Notes under the pieces: generated by a model
What the model was told of the DNA's origin: nothing
The model's database searches: none
What the model saw: the letters and a program-made list of their open reading frames with translations, nothing else
Position numbers and translations under genes: made by a program
In this document: positions 8,635-17,844 of the stretch, piece after piece
Layout: each line of letters begins with the position of its first letter
Numbering within the stretch: the first letter of the stretch is position 1
Assembly (NCBI RefSeq): GCF_022180365.1
Contig: NZ_BQKV01000021.1
Coordinates: 1 to 61,560 of the forward strand
Reading direction: 5' to 3'
Source: Faecalibacterium gallinarum
GTDB taxonomy: Bacteria > Bacillota > Clostridia > Oscillospirales > Ruminococcaceae
Length of the DNA: 61,560 bases

Positions 8635-8660
8635 ATTCGTTTGTTATACTACTAACGAAT
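8635..8660 (+). promoter_or_regulatory. Palindromic operator over the flavoprotein -10 box
   Basis: Perfect 7-bp arms ATTCGTT (8635-8641) and AACGAAT (8654-8660) enclose TATACT at 8645-8650, a likely -10 box. The site is about 60 bp before the flavoprotein start and about 90 bp from the divergent regulator. A PucR-type protein binding here would control RNA polymerase directly. The arms are seen; the binder is inferred. Confidence 0.5.
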
Positions 8661-8717
8661 AAGGGCCCCGCCACACCGGGGTCAAAACGGCTTTGGATCA
8701 GACAGAAGGAGAACAAG

Positions 8718-10745
8718 ATGAAAAAGATCAGTCGTAAAGGTTTCCTGAAACTGGCTGCCGCCGCTGCCATGGGCGGCGTCACCGCAGGGGCTCTGTCCGC
8801 CTGCGAGTCCGCCAGCAGCACCGCCGCCAGCGCGTCCAGCGCAGCGGCTCAGAACGGCTATACCGCCGGTACTTACACCGCCACCGCCGCCGGTATCAAC
8901 GGCGACGTCTCTGTGACCATGACCTTCGACGCCGAGAAGATCACCGAGGTGGTCATCGACGCTTCCGGTGAGACCGAGAGCATCGGCGGCGTGGCCGCCG
9001 AGGAGCTGGCCAACACCATCCTGGAGGCCCAGACCAGCGAGGTGGATGCCGTTTCGGGCGCCACCATCACCTCCAACGCCATCAAGGAGGCCGCTGCAAA
9101 ATGTATCGCTGAGGCCAAGGGCGTTGACCCCGAGACCCTGAACGTCCAGACCGAGACCATCAGCTGGCGCACTGCCCCCGAGGCCATCCCCGAGGAGAAC
9201 ATCGCCGACACCCTGGAAGCCGACGTGGTGGTCATCGGCCTGGGCCAGGCGGGTCTGGCCTGCGCCCGCGCTGCCATGGAGGGCGGCGCTTCGGTCATCG
9301 TCATCGAGAAGATGAGCGAGGAGAACCACGCCTGGACCGGCTGCGACTTTGGCCACATCAACTCCCAGTGGCTGAAGGACCAGGGCATCCCCGAGGTGGA
9401 CCCCGTGGAGGTGCTGAACGACTGGCAGCTCCGGGGCTGCAATATGTCCAACCCCACCCTGGTGATGAAGTACCTGAAGAACTGCGGCGAGACCTTCGAC
9501 TGGTTCATGGAGCTGGGCGACGAGGAGGGCAAAAAGCAGCTGCGAGCCTTCCATAACCCCTACCCCAAAAACTTCAAGGGCGAGCTGGCCGGCCAGAAGT
9601 TCTGGAACGGCACCGCTCAGTTCCCCGGCATCTTCTTTGAGGGGGACTACACCGTCACCGCCCACAGCAAGCTGATCACCCAGTACATCATCGAGAAGGG
9701 CGTCCAGGTCTTTTACAGCAACGACGCCCAGTACCTGGAGAAGGATTCCACCGGCCGGGTCACCGGCGTGATCGCCAAGACCGAGAACGGCTATGTCCGT
9801 TACAACGGCACCAAGGGCGTTGTCCTGGCAGCGGGCGACTTCTCCGCCGACGCCGAGATGGTGGACGAGCTCTGCCCCAACATCAACGCTCTGAACTACA
9901 CCGGCGACGGCAAGAAGATCACCGGCATGGACCGGGACGGCAAGGGCATCAAGATGGGTGTCTGGGCCGGCGGCAAGCTGGAGCCGGGCCCCCTGTCCAC
10001 CATGGGCGGCACCTTCTTCTTCCCCAGCGGACTGCTGGGTTCCTGCGGCAACCTCTGGCTGGACAACGACTGCAACCGCTTCTGCAACGAGGCCTTTGGT
10101 GACCCCGTCTTTGCCGGCGCCGAGGCTGCCCGCCACAAGGGCACCATTTACAGCGTCTTTGACGCCGACATCTATGAGCAGCTCCAGTCCTTCCCCGCGG
10201 GCCACGGCTCTGCTTTCGTCAACGATCCCACCTACAAGGCCAGCCTGGAGAAGGCCCTGGCCGACGCAGTCGCCGCCGGGGACGAGGGCGTGGACGAGTG
10301 CCTGACCATGACCGGCGGCACCATCCGGCTGTTCGCCGCCGACACCCTGGATCAGCTGGCCGACCGGCTGGGCCTGACCGGCGAGAAGAAGGAGAACTTC
10401 CTTGCTTCCGTGGAGAACTACAACGCCAAGTGCGCCGCCGGCTACGACGACGACTACGGCAAGGACCCCAGCGTCCTCTTCCCGGTGGCAAAGGCCCCCT
10501 ACTACGGCTTCGCCAAGGACATCTACGCCGGGTATGAGTTCCTCTGCACCACCGGCGGCCTCTGGACCGACAACGACCAGAACGTCTACGATGAGCACCT
10601 GGATGTGATCCCCGGCCTGTACGCCACCGGCAACTGCTGCGGCCGCCGCTTCGGCGTCCAGTACAGCACCCCCATCGCCGGCGTCAGCGTGGGCATGGCC
10701 CAGACCCTGGGCCGCGAGCTGGGCAAGCACCTGGCCTCCCTCTAA
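8718..10745 (+). CDS. Exported FMN/FAD flavoprotein reductase (fumarate/urocanate reductase-like)
   Basis: The mature reading begins at ATG 8718 (SD AGAAGGAGA), giving 675 residues. A positively charged n-region (KKISRKGFLK), a hydrophobic stretch and LSAC29 form a lipoprotein signal with a twin-arginine-like flavour. Residues about 45-135 are an FMN-binding domain with SGATITS (113-119), whose final Thr118 is the expected covalent FMN site. From about 168 a Rossmann fold VVVIGLGQAGLACA starts an FAD-binding_2 domain. Related proteins use fumarate, urocanate or other enoates as extracellular electron acceptors. No haem CXXCH is seen, so electrons must come by way of FMN. The substrate is unknown. 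Confidence 0.85.
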   Translation: MKKISRKGFLKLAAAAAMGGVTAGALSACESASSTAASASSAAAQNGYTAGTYTATAAGINGDVSVTMTFDAEKITEVVIDASGETESIGGVAAEELANTILEAQTSEVDAVSGATITSNAIKEAAAKCIAEAKGVDPETLNVQTETISWRTAPEAIPEENIADTLEADVVVIGLGQAGLACARAAMEGGASVIVIEKMSEENHAWTGCDFGHINSQWLKDQGIPEVDPVEVLNDWQLRGCNMSNPTLVMKYLKNCGETFDWFMELGDEEGKKQLRAFHNPYPKNFKGELAGQKFWNGTAQFPGIFFEGDYTVTAHSKLITQYIIEKGVQVFYSNDAQYLEKDSTGRVTGVIAKTENGYVRYNGTKGVVLAAGDFSADAEMVDELCPNINALNYTGDGKKITGMDRDGKGIKMGVWAGGKLEPGPLSTMGGTFFFPSGLLGSCGNLWLDNDCNRFCNEAFGDPVFAGAEAARHKGTIYSVFDADIYEQLQSFPAGHGSAFVNDPTYKASLEKALADAVAAGDEGVDECLTMTGGTIRLFAADTLDQLADRLGLTGEKKENFLASVENYNAKCAAGYDDDYGKDPSVLFPVAKAPYYGFAKDIYAGYEFLCTTGGLWTDNDQNVYDEHLDVIPGLYATGNCCGRRFGVQYSTPIAGVSVGMAQTLGRELGKHLASL

Positions 10746-10897
10746 GCTGAATCAAGAAAGAATCTTTGCTGCACCTCTGGTTCCGGTCTTTGGACTGCGC
10801 CAGGGGTGCAGCTTTTTGCACCCTTGCAATTATAGAAGAGCTGTGGGAGAATGGGGGAGAGAAAACCCGGTTATCTACCGGCGGGAGGAACTTTTTC

Positions 10898-12037
10898 GTG
10901 AAACTGCTGCATCTTTCCGACCTCCATCTGGGCAAGCTGGTCAACGGCTTTTCCATGGTGGAGGACCAAAAATACATCCTTAAACAAATCCTGGAGATCA
11001 CCGCCGCCGAACACCCCGACGCCGTCCTCATCGCCGGGGACGTCTACGACAAAGCCATCCCCTCCGAGGGGGCGGTCTTGGCGCTGGACGAGTTTCTGGT
11101 GGGCCTATCAGACGTTTGCCCCCAGATTTTCCTCATCAGCGGCAACCACGACTCCGCCGAGCGCCTGGCCTTCGGCGGGCGGCTGATGCGGCCGGGCATC
11201 CACGTCTCCCCGGTGTATGAGGGGGCCGTCGCCCCCGTCACCCTGGAGGACGAATACGGCCCGGCGGATGTCTGGCTTTTGCCTTTTGTGAAACCCGCCC
11301 AGGTCCGCCACAGCTTCCCCGAAGAGGAGATCGCCTCCTATACCGACGCGGTGGCCTGTGCCGTCCGGCATATGCCCCTGGACCCGGACCGGCGGAATAT
11401 TCTGGTGTCCCACCAGTTCGTCACCGGGGCCCAGCGCTGCCAGTCGGAGGAACTCTCGGTGGGGGGCACCGACAACGTGGACGCGGCGGTGTTCGAGCCC
11501 TTCGACTATGTGGCCCTGGGGCACATCCACGGCCCCCAGCAGGTGGGTCGGCCCACCGTCCGCTACTGCGGCACCCCGCTGAAATATTCCTTCTCCGAGC
11601 TGAATCACAAAAAATCGGTGACGGTGGTAGAGCTGGCCGAAAAAGGCCGGGTGGAACTGCGCACCGTCCCCCTGACCCCCGCCCGGGATCTGGCCGAGCT
11701 GCGGGGAACCTATGCCGACCTCACCGGACCCGGTGCGGCCGACCGGTATGTTGCCCAAAAGGATTGCTACCTGCGGATCGTCCTCACCGACGAGCAGGAA
11801 GTGTTCAACGCGGCGGGGGAACTGCGGAAACACTACCCCTACATGATGGCCCTGGAATACGACAACACCCGCACTCGGTCCAGCTTCACCCTGGATACGC
11901 CGGACAAGGTGGAGGAGCGCTCCCCCCTGGAACTGTTTGACGAGCTCTTCACCAAACAGAACGGCCGCCCCATGGAGGAAGCCGAGCGGGCCTGCCTGGC
12001 CGGGATTCTGGAGCGTGCACAGGAGGAACAAGGATGA
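10898..12037 (+). CDS. sbcD: Exonuclease SbcD (Mre11-like subunit)
   Basis: The start is the GTG at 10898 with SD GGGAGGA, not the upstream in-frame codon, because the family begins KLLHLSDLHLGK. The product is 379 residues, a normal length. Mre11 phosphoesterase motifs are visible: LSDLHLG, AGDVYD, SGNHDS, VSHQFV and ALGHIHGP. With SbcC it cuts hairpins and blocked DNA ends during repair. Its stop overlaps the sbcC start as ATGA. Confidence 0.95.
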   Translation: MKLLHLSDLHLGKLVNGFSMVEDQKYILKQILEITAAEHPDAVLIAGDVYDKAIPSEGAVLALDEFLVGLSDVCPQIFLISGNHDSAERLAFGGRLMRPGIHVSPVYEGAVAPVTLEDEYGPADVWLLPFVKPAQVRHSFPEEEIASYTDAVACAVRHMPLDPDRRNILVSHQFVTGAQRCQSEELSVGGTDNVDAAVFEPFDYVALGHIHGPQQVGRPTVRYCGTPLKYSFSELNHKKSVTVVELAEKGRVELRTVPLTPARDLAELRGTYADLTGPGAADRYVAQKDCYLRIVLTDEQEVFNAAGELRKHYPYMMALEYDNTRTRSSFTLDTPDKVEERSPLELFDELFTKQNGRPMEEAERACLAGILERAQEEQG

Positions 12038-14799
12038 GACCGCTGAAACTGACCCTTTCTGCCTTTGGACCCTATGCGGGTCTGGAAACGCTGGATTTTA
12101 CCCTGCTGGGGGACAGCGGGCTCTACCTGATTACCGGCGACACCGGCGCGGGCAAATCCACCATTTTTGACGCCATCACCTTTGCCCTCTACGGCAAGGA
12201 CAGCGGCAAGGACCGGCGGGAGCGGTCTTTCCGCAGCATGTACGCCGAGTCGGACAGCCAGGAAACCTTTGTGGAGCTGACCTTTCTCCACCAGGGCCGG
12301 GAGTACACCGTCCGCCGCCAGCCCGAGTACGAGCGGTTTTCCAAGCGGAGCGGCAAGAACACCCTGAAAGGGGCCGAGGCGACCCTCCTCTGCCCGGACG
12401 GTACCATCATCACCAAGAAAACCCAGGTCACCGAAAAGATTGTGGAACTGCTGGGGATCAACCGGGACCAGTTCAAGCAGATCGCCATGATCGCCCAGGG
12501 GGATTTCCTCGAGCTTTTGCAGGCCGAGAGCGACCGGCGGCGGGAAATCTTCCAGAAGATTTTCGATACCCGGATCTATGCCCGGGCCCAGAAACTGCTG
12601 GGGGAGGAGGCCGCCCGGCTGATGGATCAGCAAAAGAGCCTGCAAGGGGGGATCGCCCGGTATGCCGCCGGGGTCCAGTGCCCCGATGACTCTCCTCTGG
12701 CGGAACAGGCGGCCCTGGCCCGGGCGGGGGGCCTGCCCACCTCCCAGCTGGCGGGGCTTTTGGAACAGCTGCTGACCGCCGACGAGGGGGAGAAAACCGC
12801 CCTCACCGAACAGCAGGCCGAACTCACCCAGGCCATGAACGAGCTGGCAGGCCAGATCTCCCTGGAACAGGAGCGGCAGAAATCCCGCCAGGAACTGGCG
12901 GCGGCCCAGGGCCGGAAGATCACCCTGGAAGCCGAGCAGGCCGCTGCCCGCCAGACCCAGGCCGCCGCCCGGGCCCGGCAGGGGGAGATGGAGCAGCTCC
13001 AAAAAGAAGCCGCCGCCCTGGAACACCAGCTGCCCGACTACGACCGCCGGGAGGAATACCGCCGCCAGGCCCGCACCCGGGCGGAGGATTTGGCCCGGGC
13101 CCAAAAGGGTCTGGCCGGGCTGAAAGCCCAGCGGGAACAACTGGCCGCCCTCTATACGGCGGCCCAAGCGGAGGCTGAACCTCTCCAGAACGCCGAGGCC
13201 GACCGGGTCCGGGCCGAGCAGGCTCTGAAAGAGTGGCAGGCCCGGCAGGAGCGTCTGACCGCCGCCGGAAAGAACTGGCAGACCGGGGCCCGGCTGCTCC
13301 GGCAGGCCCAGGCCGCCTATCAGCAGGCGGAAGCCGAAGCAAAGCAGGCCCTGGAAGAATACGACCGCCAAAGCACCCTCTACCGCCAGGAGAAGGCGGG
13401 GCTGCTGGCCCGGGACCTGAAAGAGGGCGCGCCCTGTCCGGTCTGCGGCTCCCTCCACCACCCCAACCCGGCGCCGCCCCCGGCGGGGGCCGTCTCGGAG
13501 GAAGAGCTGGAAGGGCTGCGGGCCGGGTGGGAGGCCGCCTCTGCCCGGGCCCAGAAGGCCGCCGAGGCCGCCAGCGCCGCCAAGGGCCGGGCCGAACAGC
13601 AGGCCGCCGCTCTTCGGGAAGAGATGGCGAACCTCCCCGCTGAGGGCCCTGTTCCCGAGGCTCTGCCCGAACAGCTGACGGCGGCCCTGGCCCGGCTGGC
13701 CGCGGAGACCCAGGCCGCCGCCCAGGCCCTCCAGGAGGCAGGCCAGCGGGCCCAGCGTCAGACCGAATTAAACGCAAAGCTCACCCAGTGGGCCGAGAAG
13801 ATCGAGACCCTCCGCACCCGGGTGGAGAACGGGGAGCGGTACTGCATCCAGCTGGCCGAACAGGAAAAGGCGGGGGCCGCCGCCCTGGCTCAGCTGGAAG
13901 AAACCCTCTCCTGGCCGGACGGCCCGGCGGCCCGGGCGGCCCTGGCCGAAAAGCAGAACGCCGCCAAGGCCATCCAGTCCGCTATGGAGCGGGCCGACCA
14001 GAACGCCCAGCGGATCGCCGCCGCCCTGGCCGGGGCCGAAGGGGTGATCCACTCCCTGGAAAGCCAGCTGGCCGGGGCCGAACCGATGGATCTGGAATCG
14101 GCCCGCGCCCGCTGGGCCCAGCTCAAGAGCCGGCAGGCCGAACTCACCGCCCAGAGCGAGGAAATCTCCGCCCGGCTAATCCAGAACCGGGCCGCCTTGG
14201 AGGGCATCCAGAACCAGAGCGCCCAGGCCGCCGCCCTGGCCGACCGCTTGCAGATGGTCAAGGGGCTGGCGGATACGGCCACGGGCAGCGTCTCGGGCAA
14301 GGAAAAGGTGGACTTTGAGACTTATATCCTCCGCAGCTACTTCGACCGGATTCTCCGCCAGGCCAATCACCGCTTTTTGGAGATGTCGGGGGGCCAGTAC
14401 GAGCTCTGCCGGCGGGAAAAATCCGAGGATCTGCGCCGGGCCAGCGGCCTGGAACTGGAAGTTCTGGACCACTACAACGGCACCCGCCGGGACATCAAAA
14501 CCCTGTCGGGCGGCGAGTCCTTCTTGGCCTCCCTGTCCCTGGCCCTGGGGCTGGCGGACGTGGTCCAGGCCGCGGCAGGGGGCGTCCAGATTCAGGCCAT
14601 GTTCATCGACGAGGGCTTCGGCACCCTGGACGAGGAGACCCTCCGGCTGGCCATGGAGTCCTTGATCCGGCTCAGCAGCGGGGACCGTCTGGTGGGGATT
14701 ATCTCCCATGTGGCCGAGCTGAAAAACCGGATCGAAAAACAGATCGTTGTCACCAAGACCCGTTCCGGCGGCAGCCGGGCCGAGATCGTCTGCGGGTGA
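12034..14799 (+). CDS. sbcC: Exonuclease SbcC (Rad50-like SMC ATPase subunit)
   Basis: At 921 residues it has the full SMC/Rad50 plan. Walker A GDTGAGKS lies at 35-42. Two long Ala/Glu/Gln/Arg-rich coiled coils flank a zinc-hook CPVC near residue 469. The ABC signature LSGGESFLASLSLALGLA is near 823, with Walker B MFIDEGFGTLDEE near 855. It partners SbcD from the same operon. The coiled coils are very GC-rich and low in complexity, which explains the long open frames on both strands here. Confidence 0.95.
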   Translation: MRPLKLTLSAFGPYAGLETLDFTLLGDSGLYLITGDTGAGKSTIFDAITFALYGKDSGKDRRERSFRSMYAESDSQETFVELTFLHQGREYTVRRQPEYERFSKRSGKNTLKGAEATLLCPDGTIITKKTQVTEKIVELLGINRDQFKQIAMIAQGDFLELLQAESDRRREIFQKIFDTRIYARAQKLLGEEAARLMDQQKSLQGGIARYAAGVQCPDDSPLAEQAALARAGGLPTSQLAGLLEQLLTADEGEKTALTEQQAELTQAMNELAGQISLEQERQKSRQELAAAQGRKITLEAEQAAARQTQAAARARQGEMEQLQKEAAALEHQLPDYDRREEYRRQARTRAEDLARAQKGLAGLKAQREQLAALYTAAQAEAEPLQNAEADRVRAEQALKEWQARQERLTAAGKNWQTGARLLRQAQAAYQQAEAEAKQALEEYDRQSTLYRQEKAGLLARDLKEGAPCPVCGSLHHPNPAPPPAGAVSEEELEGLRAGWEAASARAQKAAEAASAAKGRAEQQAAALREEMANLPAEGPVPEALPEQLTAALARLAAETQAAAQALQEAGQRAQRQTELNAKLTQWAEKIETLRTRVENGERYCIQLAEQEKAGAAALAQLEETLSWPDGPAARAALAEKQNAAKAIQSAMERADQNAQRIAAALAGAEGVIHSLESQLAGAEPMDLESARARWAQLKSRQAELTAQSEEISARLIQNRAALEGIQNQSAQAAALADRLQMVKGLADTATGSVSGKEKVDFETYILRSYFDRILRQANHRFLEMSGGQYELCRREKSEDLRRASGLELEVLDHYNGTRRDIKTLSGGESFLASLSLALGLADVVQAAAGGVQIQAMFIDEGFGTLDEETLRLAMESLIRLSSGDRLVGIISHVAELKNRIEKQIVVTKTRSGGSRAEIVCG

Positions 14800-14861
14800 T
14801 GGGAAAAGGCTGCTGCAAAATCAAACTGCAACAGCAACTTGCACTGCAAAACGGGATGAAA

Positions 14862-14926
14862 AAACAATCCGGGACCTTTTAAGCGCAGCGTGCTTTCAAA
14901 GGTCCCGGATTGTTTGCATCTTTTTT
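14862..14926 (+). terminator. Strong terminator after sbcC
   Basis: Arms AACAATCCGGGACCTTT (about 14864-14879) and AAAGGTCCCGGATTGTT (about 14898-14914) are a perfect 17-bp inverted repeat, followed by GCATCTTTTTTG. Confidence 0.8.
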
Positions 14927-15002
14927 GAGACGAACCGTTTTCCGGCAGATCCCTGCCGGAAATTATGGGAGGTTGAAATCGCTTGAACCACAGGGCTGGA
15001 TC

Positions 15003-15422
15003 TCATTCCAGCAGATCCCAGGAAAGCTCATATTCTCCGTTTGCCTTGGTAAATCGGGTGGTAACAAACAGCCTGCCTCCCCGTCTAACAGAAATGTTCG
15101 CGCAGGGGTGCTGCTGATCCAGTACGAGCGGATGTTCGCTCTCCTTGTCGCTGATTTCTATCCAAACAGTTCCTTTGGTGACAGCGGATGAAAAAACAAA
15201 GCGATACATCCTCTCAGGTCGGAGACAAATCACCCGTTTGGTGGTCCCACGGCAGGATATAAATTTGGCTTTGATGCGGTTTCTGTTTCTCCCAACCCGG
15301 GGGTAACCCTGATACATCAGAGCGGCTTTGGAGTTGATCACGCCAATGCCATTGCGATAGAGAAGATAAACCAGGCCAAACACCGCAGCAAATAGAATTG
15401 GCAATATCAAAAGCTCTTTCAT
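15003..15422 (-). CDS. Small single-span membrane protein of unknown function
   Basis: I do not recognise the family. The ATG at 15422 is preferred because it opens directly onto a hydrophobic N-terminal span (KELLILPILFAAVFGLVYLL); an upstream in-frame start would add an unlikely charged leader overlapping the previous gene. The remaining roughly 110 residues are a soluble, beta-rich, basic domain (RVGRNRNRIKAKFISC, then GTVWIEISD). It lies 35 bp downstream of the GyrI-like gene on the same strand and is probably co-transcribed. The segment has lower GC than its neighbours. Confidence 0.6.
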   Translation of the reverse strand: MKELLILPILFAAVFGLVYLLYRNGIGVINSKAALMYQGYPRVGRNRNRIKAKFISCRGTTKRVICLRPERMYRFVFSSAVTKGTVWIEISDKESEHPLVLDQQHPCANISVRRGGRLFVTTRFTKANGEYELSWDLLE

Positions 15423-15457
15423 CCCGGCGCCCTGCCTTTCTTTTTCTTTCCGGCGGT

Positions 15458-15928
15458 TTACGGTAAGATCGGAACACACAACTCGCAGAGGTGCCGATCC
15501 ACCAATTGGTTTTGGTAACGTTCCATGGCGGGTTTAGCCTCATCCGGGGTATACCCCAACGCGGACAGCGCAGAGCGATATTCACTCCATCCGGCTTGAA
15601 CGGCCTCTGCGGTGTGTTCCAGCAGAAATACGGCATACAGCCCGCCGCTGAATTGCCCCGGCGCAACGCCGTCTCCATGAGGTGCCGGTTCTTTCTCCCA
15701 AATCATGCAGACATCGTAGCGGCATTCCTCGGCCTTTACCAAGGATGGATTGTCCCTTGGAATTCCAAGAATTACAGTTTGTTCGTTCCACAAACCATGG
15801 TTCCTGATCCATCTTTTCATGCGGTCCATCAGCTGATGGTTTTCAGGGCCATATGCTCCTACCCTTCGCATGAAAAGGAAAGCGGAAGGCTTCATAGTTT
15901 CTTTTTGTACACTTAAATAAAATGGCAC
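15458..15928 (-). CDS. GyrI-like small-molecule-binding domain protein
   Basis: The 156-residue protein matches stand-alone GyrI-like/AraC-effector-binding domains (SbmC/GyrI, BmrR C-terminal type): MRRVGAYGPENHQLMDRM, then an ILGIPRDNP turn and a YDVCMIWE strand. Such proteins bind amphipathic ligands, hydrolyse some toxic compounds, or inhibit gyrase. The GTG at 15928 has GGAGA 7 bp upstream and is taken as the start. No DNA-binding domain is fused. Confidence 0.65.
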   Translation of the reverse strand: MPFYLSVQKETMKPSAFLFMRRVGAYGPENHQLMDRMKRWIRNHGLWNEQTVILGIPRDNPSLVKAEECRYDVCMIWEKEPAPHGDGVAPGQFSGGLYAVFLLEHTAEAVQAGWSEYRSALSALGYTPDEAKPAMERYQNQLVDRHLCELCVPILP

Positions 15929-16063
15929 AATGGTATCTCCAGTTCGGATAGAAGTACATCGATGTCTGAAATCATCATACCGCCATTTAAAATGTTTTTC
16001 AACTGCACATTTAAAAGATTGGTTTTTGTGGTCTTTTATGTTTTTCCTTTAATCAAAAAGAAA

Positions 16064-16101
16064 AAGAATTGCTGCAAAACGAAAGTTGTGCAGCAGCTCT
16101 T
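16064..16101 (-). terminator. Terminator of the MATE transporter gene
   Basis: On the minus strand, arms AAGAGCTGCTGCACAAC and the near-complement GTTTTGCAGCAATTCTT are followed by a T-rich run, just beyond the transporter stop at 16111. Confidence 0.7.
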
Positions 16102-16110
16102 TTTTGGGGA

Positions 16111-17493
16111 TCAGGTGTTGGGGCTGGAGGCCAGAGCCTGGGTGTGGCTGGCGTGGGTCCGGCGGAGAACCCGGATGCAGCGGGCGCTGGCCGGGATCAG
16201 GAAGAGGTCCGCCATAATCCAGGCCACCGGGGCAGCGTAGCAGGCCGCCGTGTAGCCGAACATGGGCACCAGCCAGAGGGCCACCGAGCCGCGGCCGATC
16301 ATCTCCAAAACGCCCGCCGAGATGGCAAAGACGCTGAAGCCCATGCCCTGAATAGAGAACCGCAGGATGTTCACCAGGGCCAAGGGGAAGAAGAAGACCG
16401 ACTGGATCACGATGTATTCGGTGGTCAACTGGACCAGCTGGGCCAGAGCGGGCTCCGCCGGGTCCAAAAAGAGCATGGCACACTGGGGCGCAAAGAGGAC
16501 CATGGCCACCAGGGCGATCACCGAGTAGCCCGCCCCCAGGGCCGAGCAGGCCCAAAGACCCTTGTTCAGACGGTCCAGCTTGTTGGCGCCCACGTTCTGG
16601 CCGCAGTAGACCGCCATGGTGCCGCCCATGGCGTCGAAGGGGCAGCAGAGCAGCTGGAACATCTTGCTCCCGGCGGCGATGGCCGCCACGCTGAGGCTGC
16701 CCAGGGTGTTGACCGCCGATTGCAGCAGGATGGAGCCGATGGCGGTCACCGAGTATTGCAGACCCATGGGCAGGCCGATGTAGAACAGGTGCCCGCAGAG
16801 CCGGAAATCCAGTTTCCGTTCCTCCCGGCTGATCCGCAGCACCGGGTATTTTTTGTACATAAAGACAAGGCACGCCAGGCCGGAAATCGCCTGGGAGACC
16901 ACGGTGGCCACGGCGGCCCCTGCCACCCCCATGTCAAACCAGAGGATCAGGGCCAGATCCAAAAAGATGTTTAACCCCGAGGAGAGCGCCAGGAAATACA
17001 CCGGGGTTTTGCTGTCTCCCAGGGCCCGGATGATGCCCGCCAAAAGGTTATACAAAAAGGTGGCCGGGATGCCCAGGAAGATCACCAGGATGTAGATATA
17101 GGCGTCGTCAAAGATATCCGCCGGGGTCTGCATCATCCGCAGAATCCCCGCACAGCCCAGGGCGGTGGCGGTGGTCATGATGGCCGCCGAGAATACGGAC
17201 AGGTAGGCGGAGTTGGCTACAAACTGCCGCATGGCCGACATCTCATTGGCGCCCACCTTCTGGGCCACCGGAATGGAGAAACCGCTGCACAGCCCGGTGC
17301 AGAAGCCCAACACCAGAAAGTTGATGGCGCCGGTGGAGCCCACGGCCGCCAGAGCCGAGGCCCCCAGCAGCTTGCCCACAATGACGGTGTCCACCAGGTT
17401 GTAGAATTGCTGGAACAAAAGGCCCAGCAGCATCGGCACCGCAAAGCCCAGAATCAGGCGCATGGGGCTGCCGTTTGTCAGATCTTTACGCAT
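16111..17493 (-). CDS. MATE-family multidrug/sodium antiporter
   Basis: The protein has 460 residues, about 12 hydrophobic spans and the two-fold repeat of MATE exporters. The N-terminal signature (GSPMRLILGFAVPMLLG, then FQQFYNLVDTVIVGKLLG) and the later PLGLQYS-like repeat start (GLPMGLQYSVTAIGSILLQS) are characteristic. It would export cationic drugs or metabolites in exchange for Na+ or H+. It is monocistronic, with its own extended -10 promoter and terminator. The substrate cannot be inferred. Confidence 0.88.
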   Translation of the reverse strand: MRKDLTNGSPMRLILGFAVPMLLGLLFQQFYNLVDTVIVGKLLGASALAAVGSTGAINFLVLGFCTGLCSGFSIPVAQKVGANEMSAMRQFVANSAYLSVFSAAIMTTATALGCAGILRMMQTPADIFDDAYIYILVIFLGIPATFLYNLLAGIIRALGDSKTPVYFLALSSGLNIFLDLALILWFDMGVAGAAVATVVSQAISGLACLVFMYKKYPVLRISREERKLDFRLCGHLFYIGLPMGLQYSVTAIGSILLQSAVNTLGSLSVAAIAAGSKMFQLLCCPFDAMGGTMAVYCGQNVGANKLDRLNKGLWACSALGAGYSVIALVAMVLFAPQCAMLFLDPAEPALAQLVQLTTEYIVIQSVFFFPLALVNILRFSIQGMGFSVFAISAGVLEMIGRGSVALWLVPMFGYTAACYAAPVAWIMADLFLIPASARCIRVLRRTHASHTQALASSPNT

Positions 17494-17560
17494 AAAAGAT
17501 ACGTTCCTCCCTTTACAGCGGGGCGGCGCTGGATCTTTTTTCGCCCCGAAACGAAGATGT

Positions 17561-17569
17561 ATTATAGCA
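17561..17569 (-). promoter_or_regulatory. Extended -10 promoter of the MATE gene
   Basis: The minus strand reads TGCTATAAT, a consensus extended -10, about 68 bp before the transporter start. The rest of the 350-bp gap to the treC end (17494-17844) holds no convincing gene, only this promoter and the treC terminator. Confidence 0.55.
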
Positions 17570-17778
17570 CATCATCGCCAGAAACGGAACGTCCCCGGCG
17601 GCCCTCAAAAGATGAAATTATCTTAAAATCAAAGGGAATAGATTTGGATACAGCATATACCGAAAAAGAACTTTCTGTAATAATTCGACGGAATATTATA
17701 AAACAAGCTGCCATCTGCGGCTGGTCGTATTTGCAGTTTGTATAATTTAGTTAAAATATATCGAGATGTAAATAAAAT

Positions 17779-17809
17779 CCCCCCAAAGGCTTGAGGGAAC
17801 CTTTGGGGG
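17779..17809 (-). terminator. Terminator of the treB-treC operon
   Basis: Arms CCCCCAAAGG and CCTTTGGGGG with a 10-base loop, followed on the minus strand by ATTTTATTT. It lies 35 bp beyond treC. Confidence 0.75.
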
Positions 17810-17844
17810 TTATGAAGGAGAAGAGAATCTCTAAGAAAAACGGC

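Noticed and set aside
8682..10730. 682-codon minus-strand frame opposite the flavoprotein gene
   Set aside because: Low-complexity Gly/Val/Leu/His product typical of antisense to GC-rich codons; the plus strand encodes a clear FMN/FAD protein.
11839..13461. Long minus-strand frame over sbcD-sbcC
   Set aside because: Antisense of coiled-coil codons, with a Leu/Gly/Gln/Pro-rich product and no known domains.
17407..17745. Plus-strand frame upstream of the MATE gene ending in GWSYLQFV
   Set aside because: It begins inside the MATE gene antisense and covers the extended -10 promoter. The tail looks protein-like but no start with an SD or family was found.
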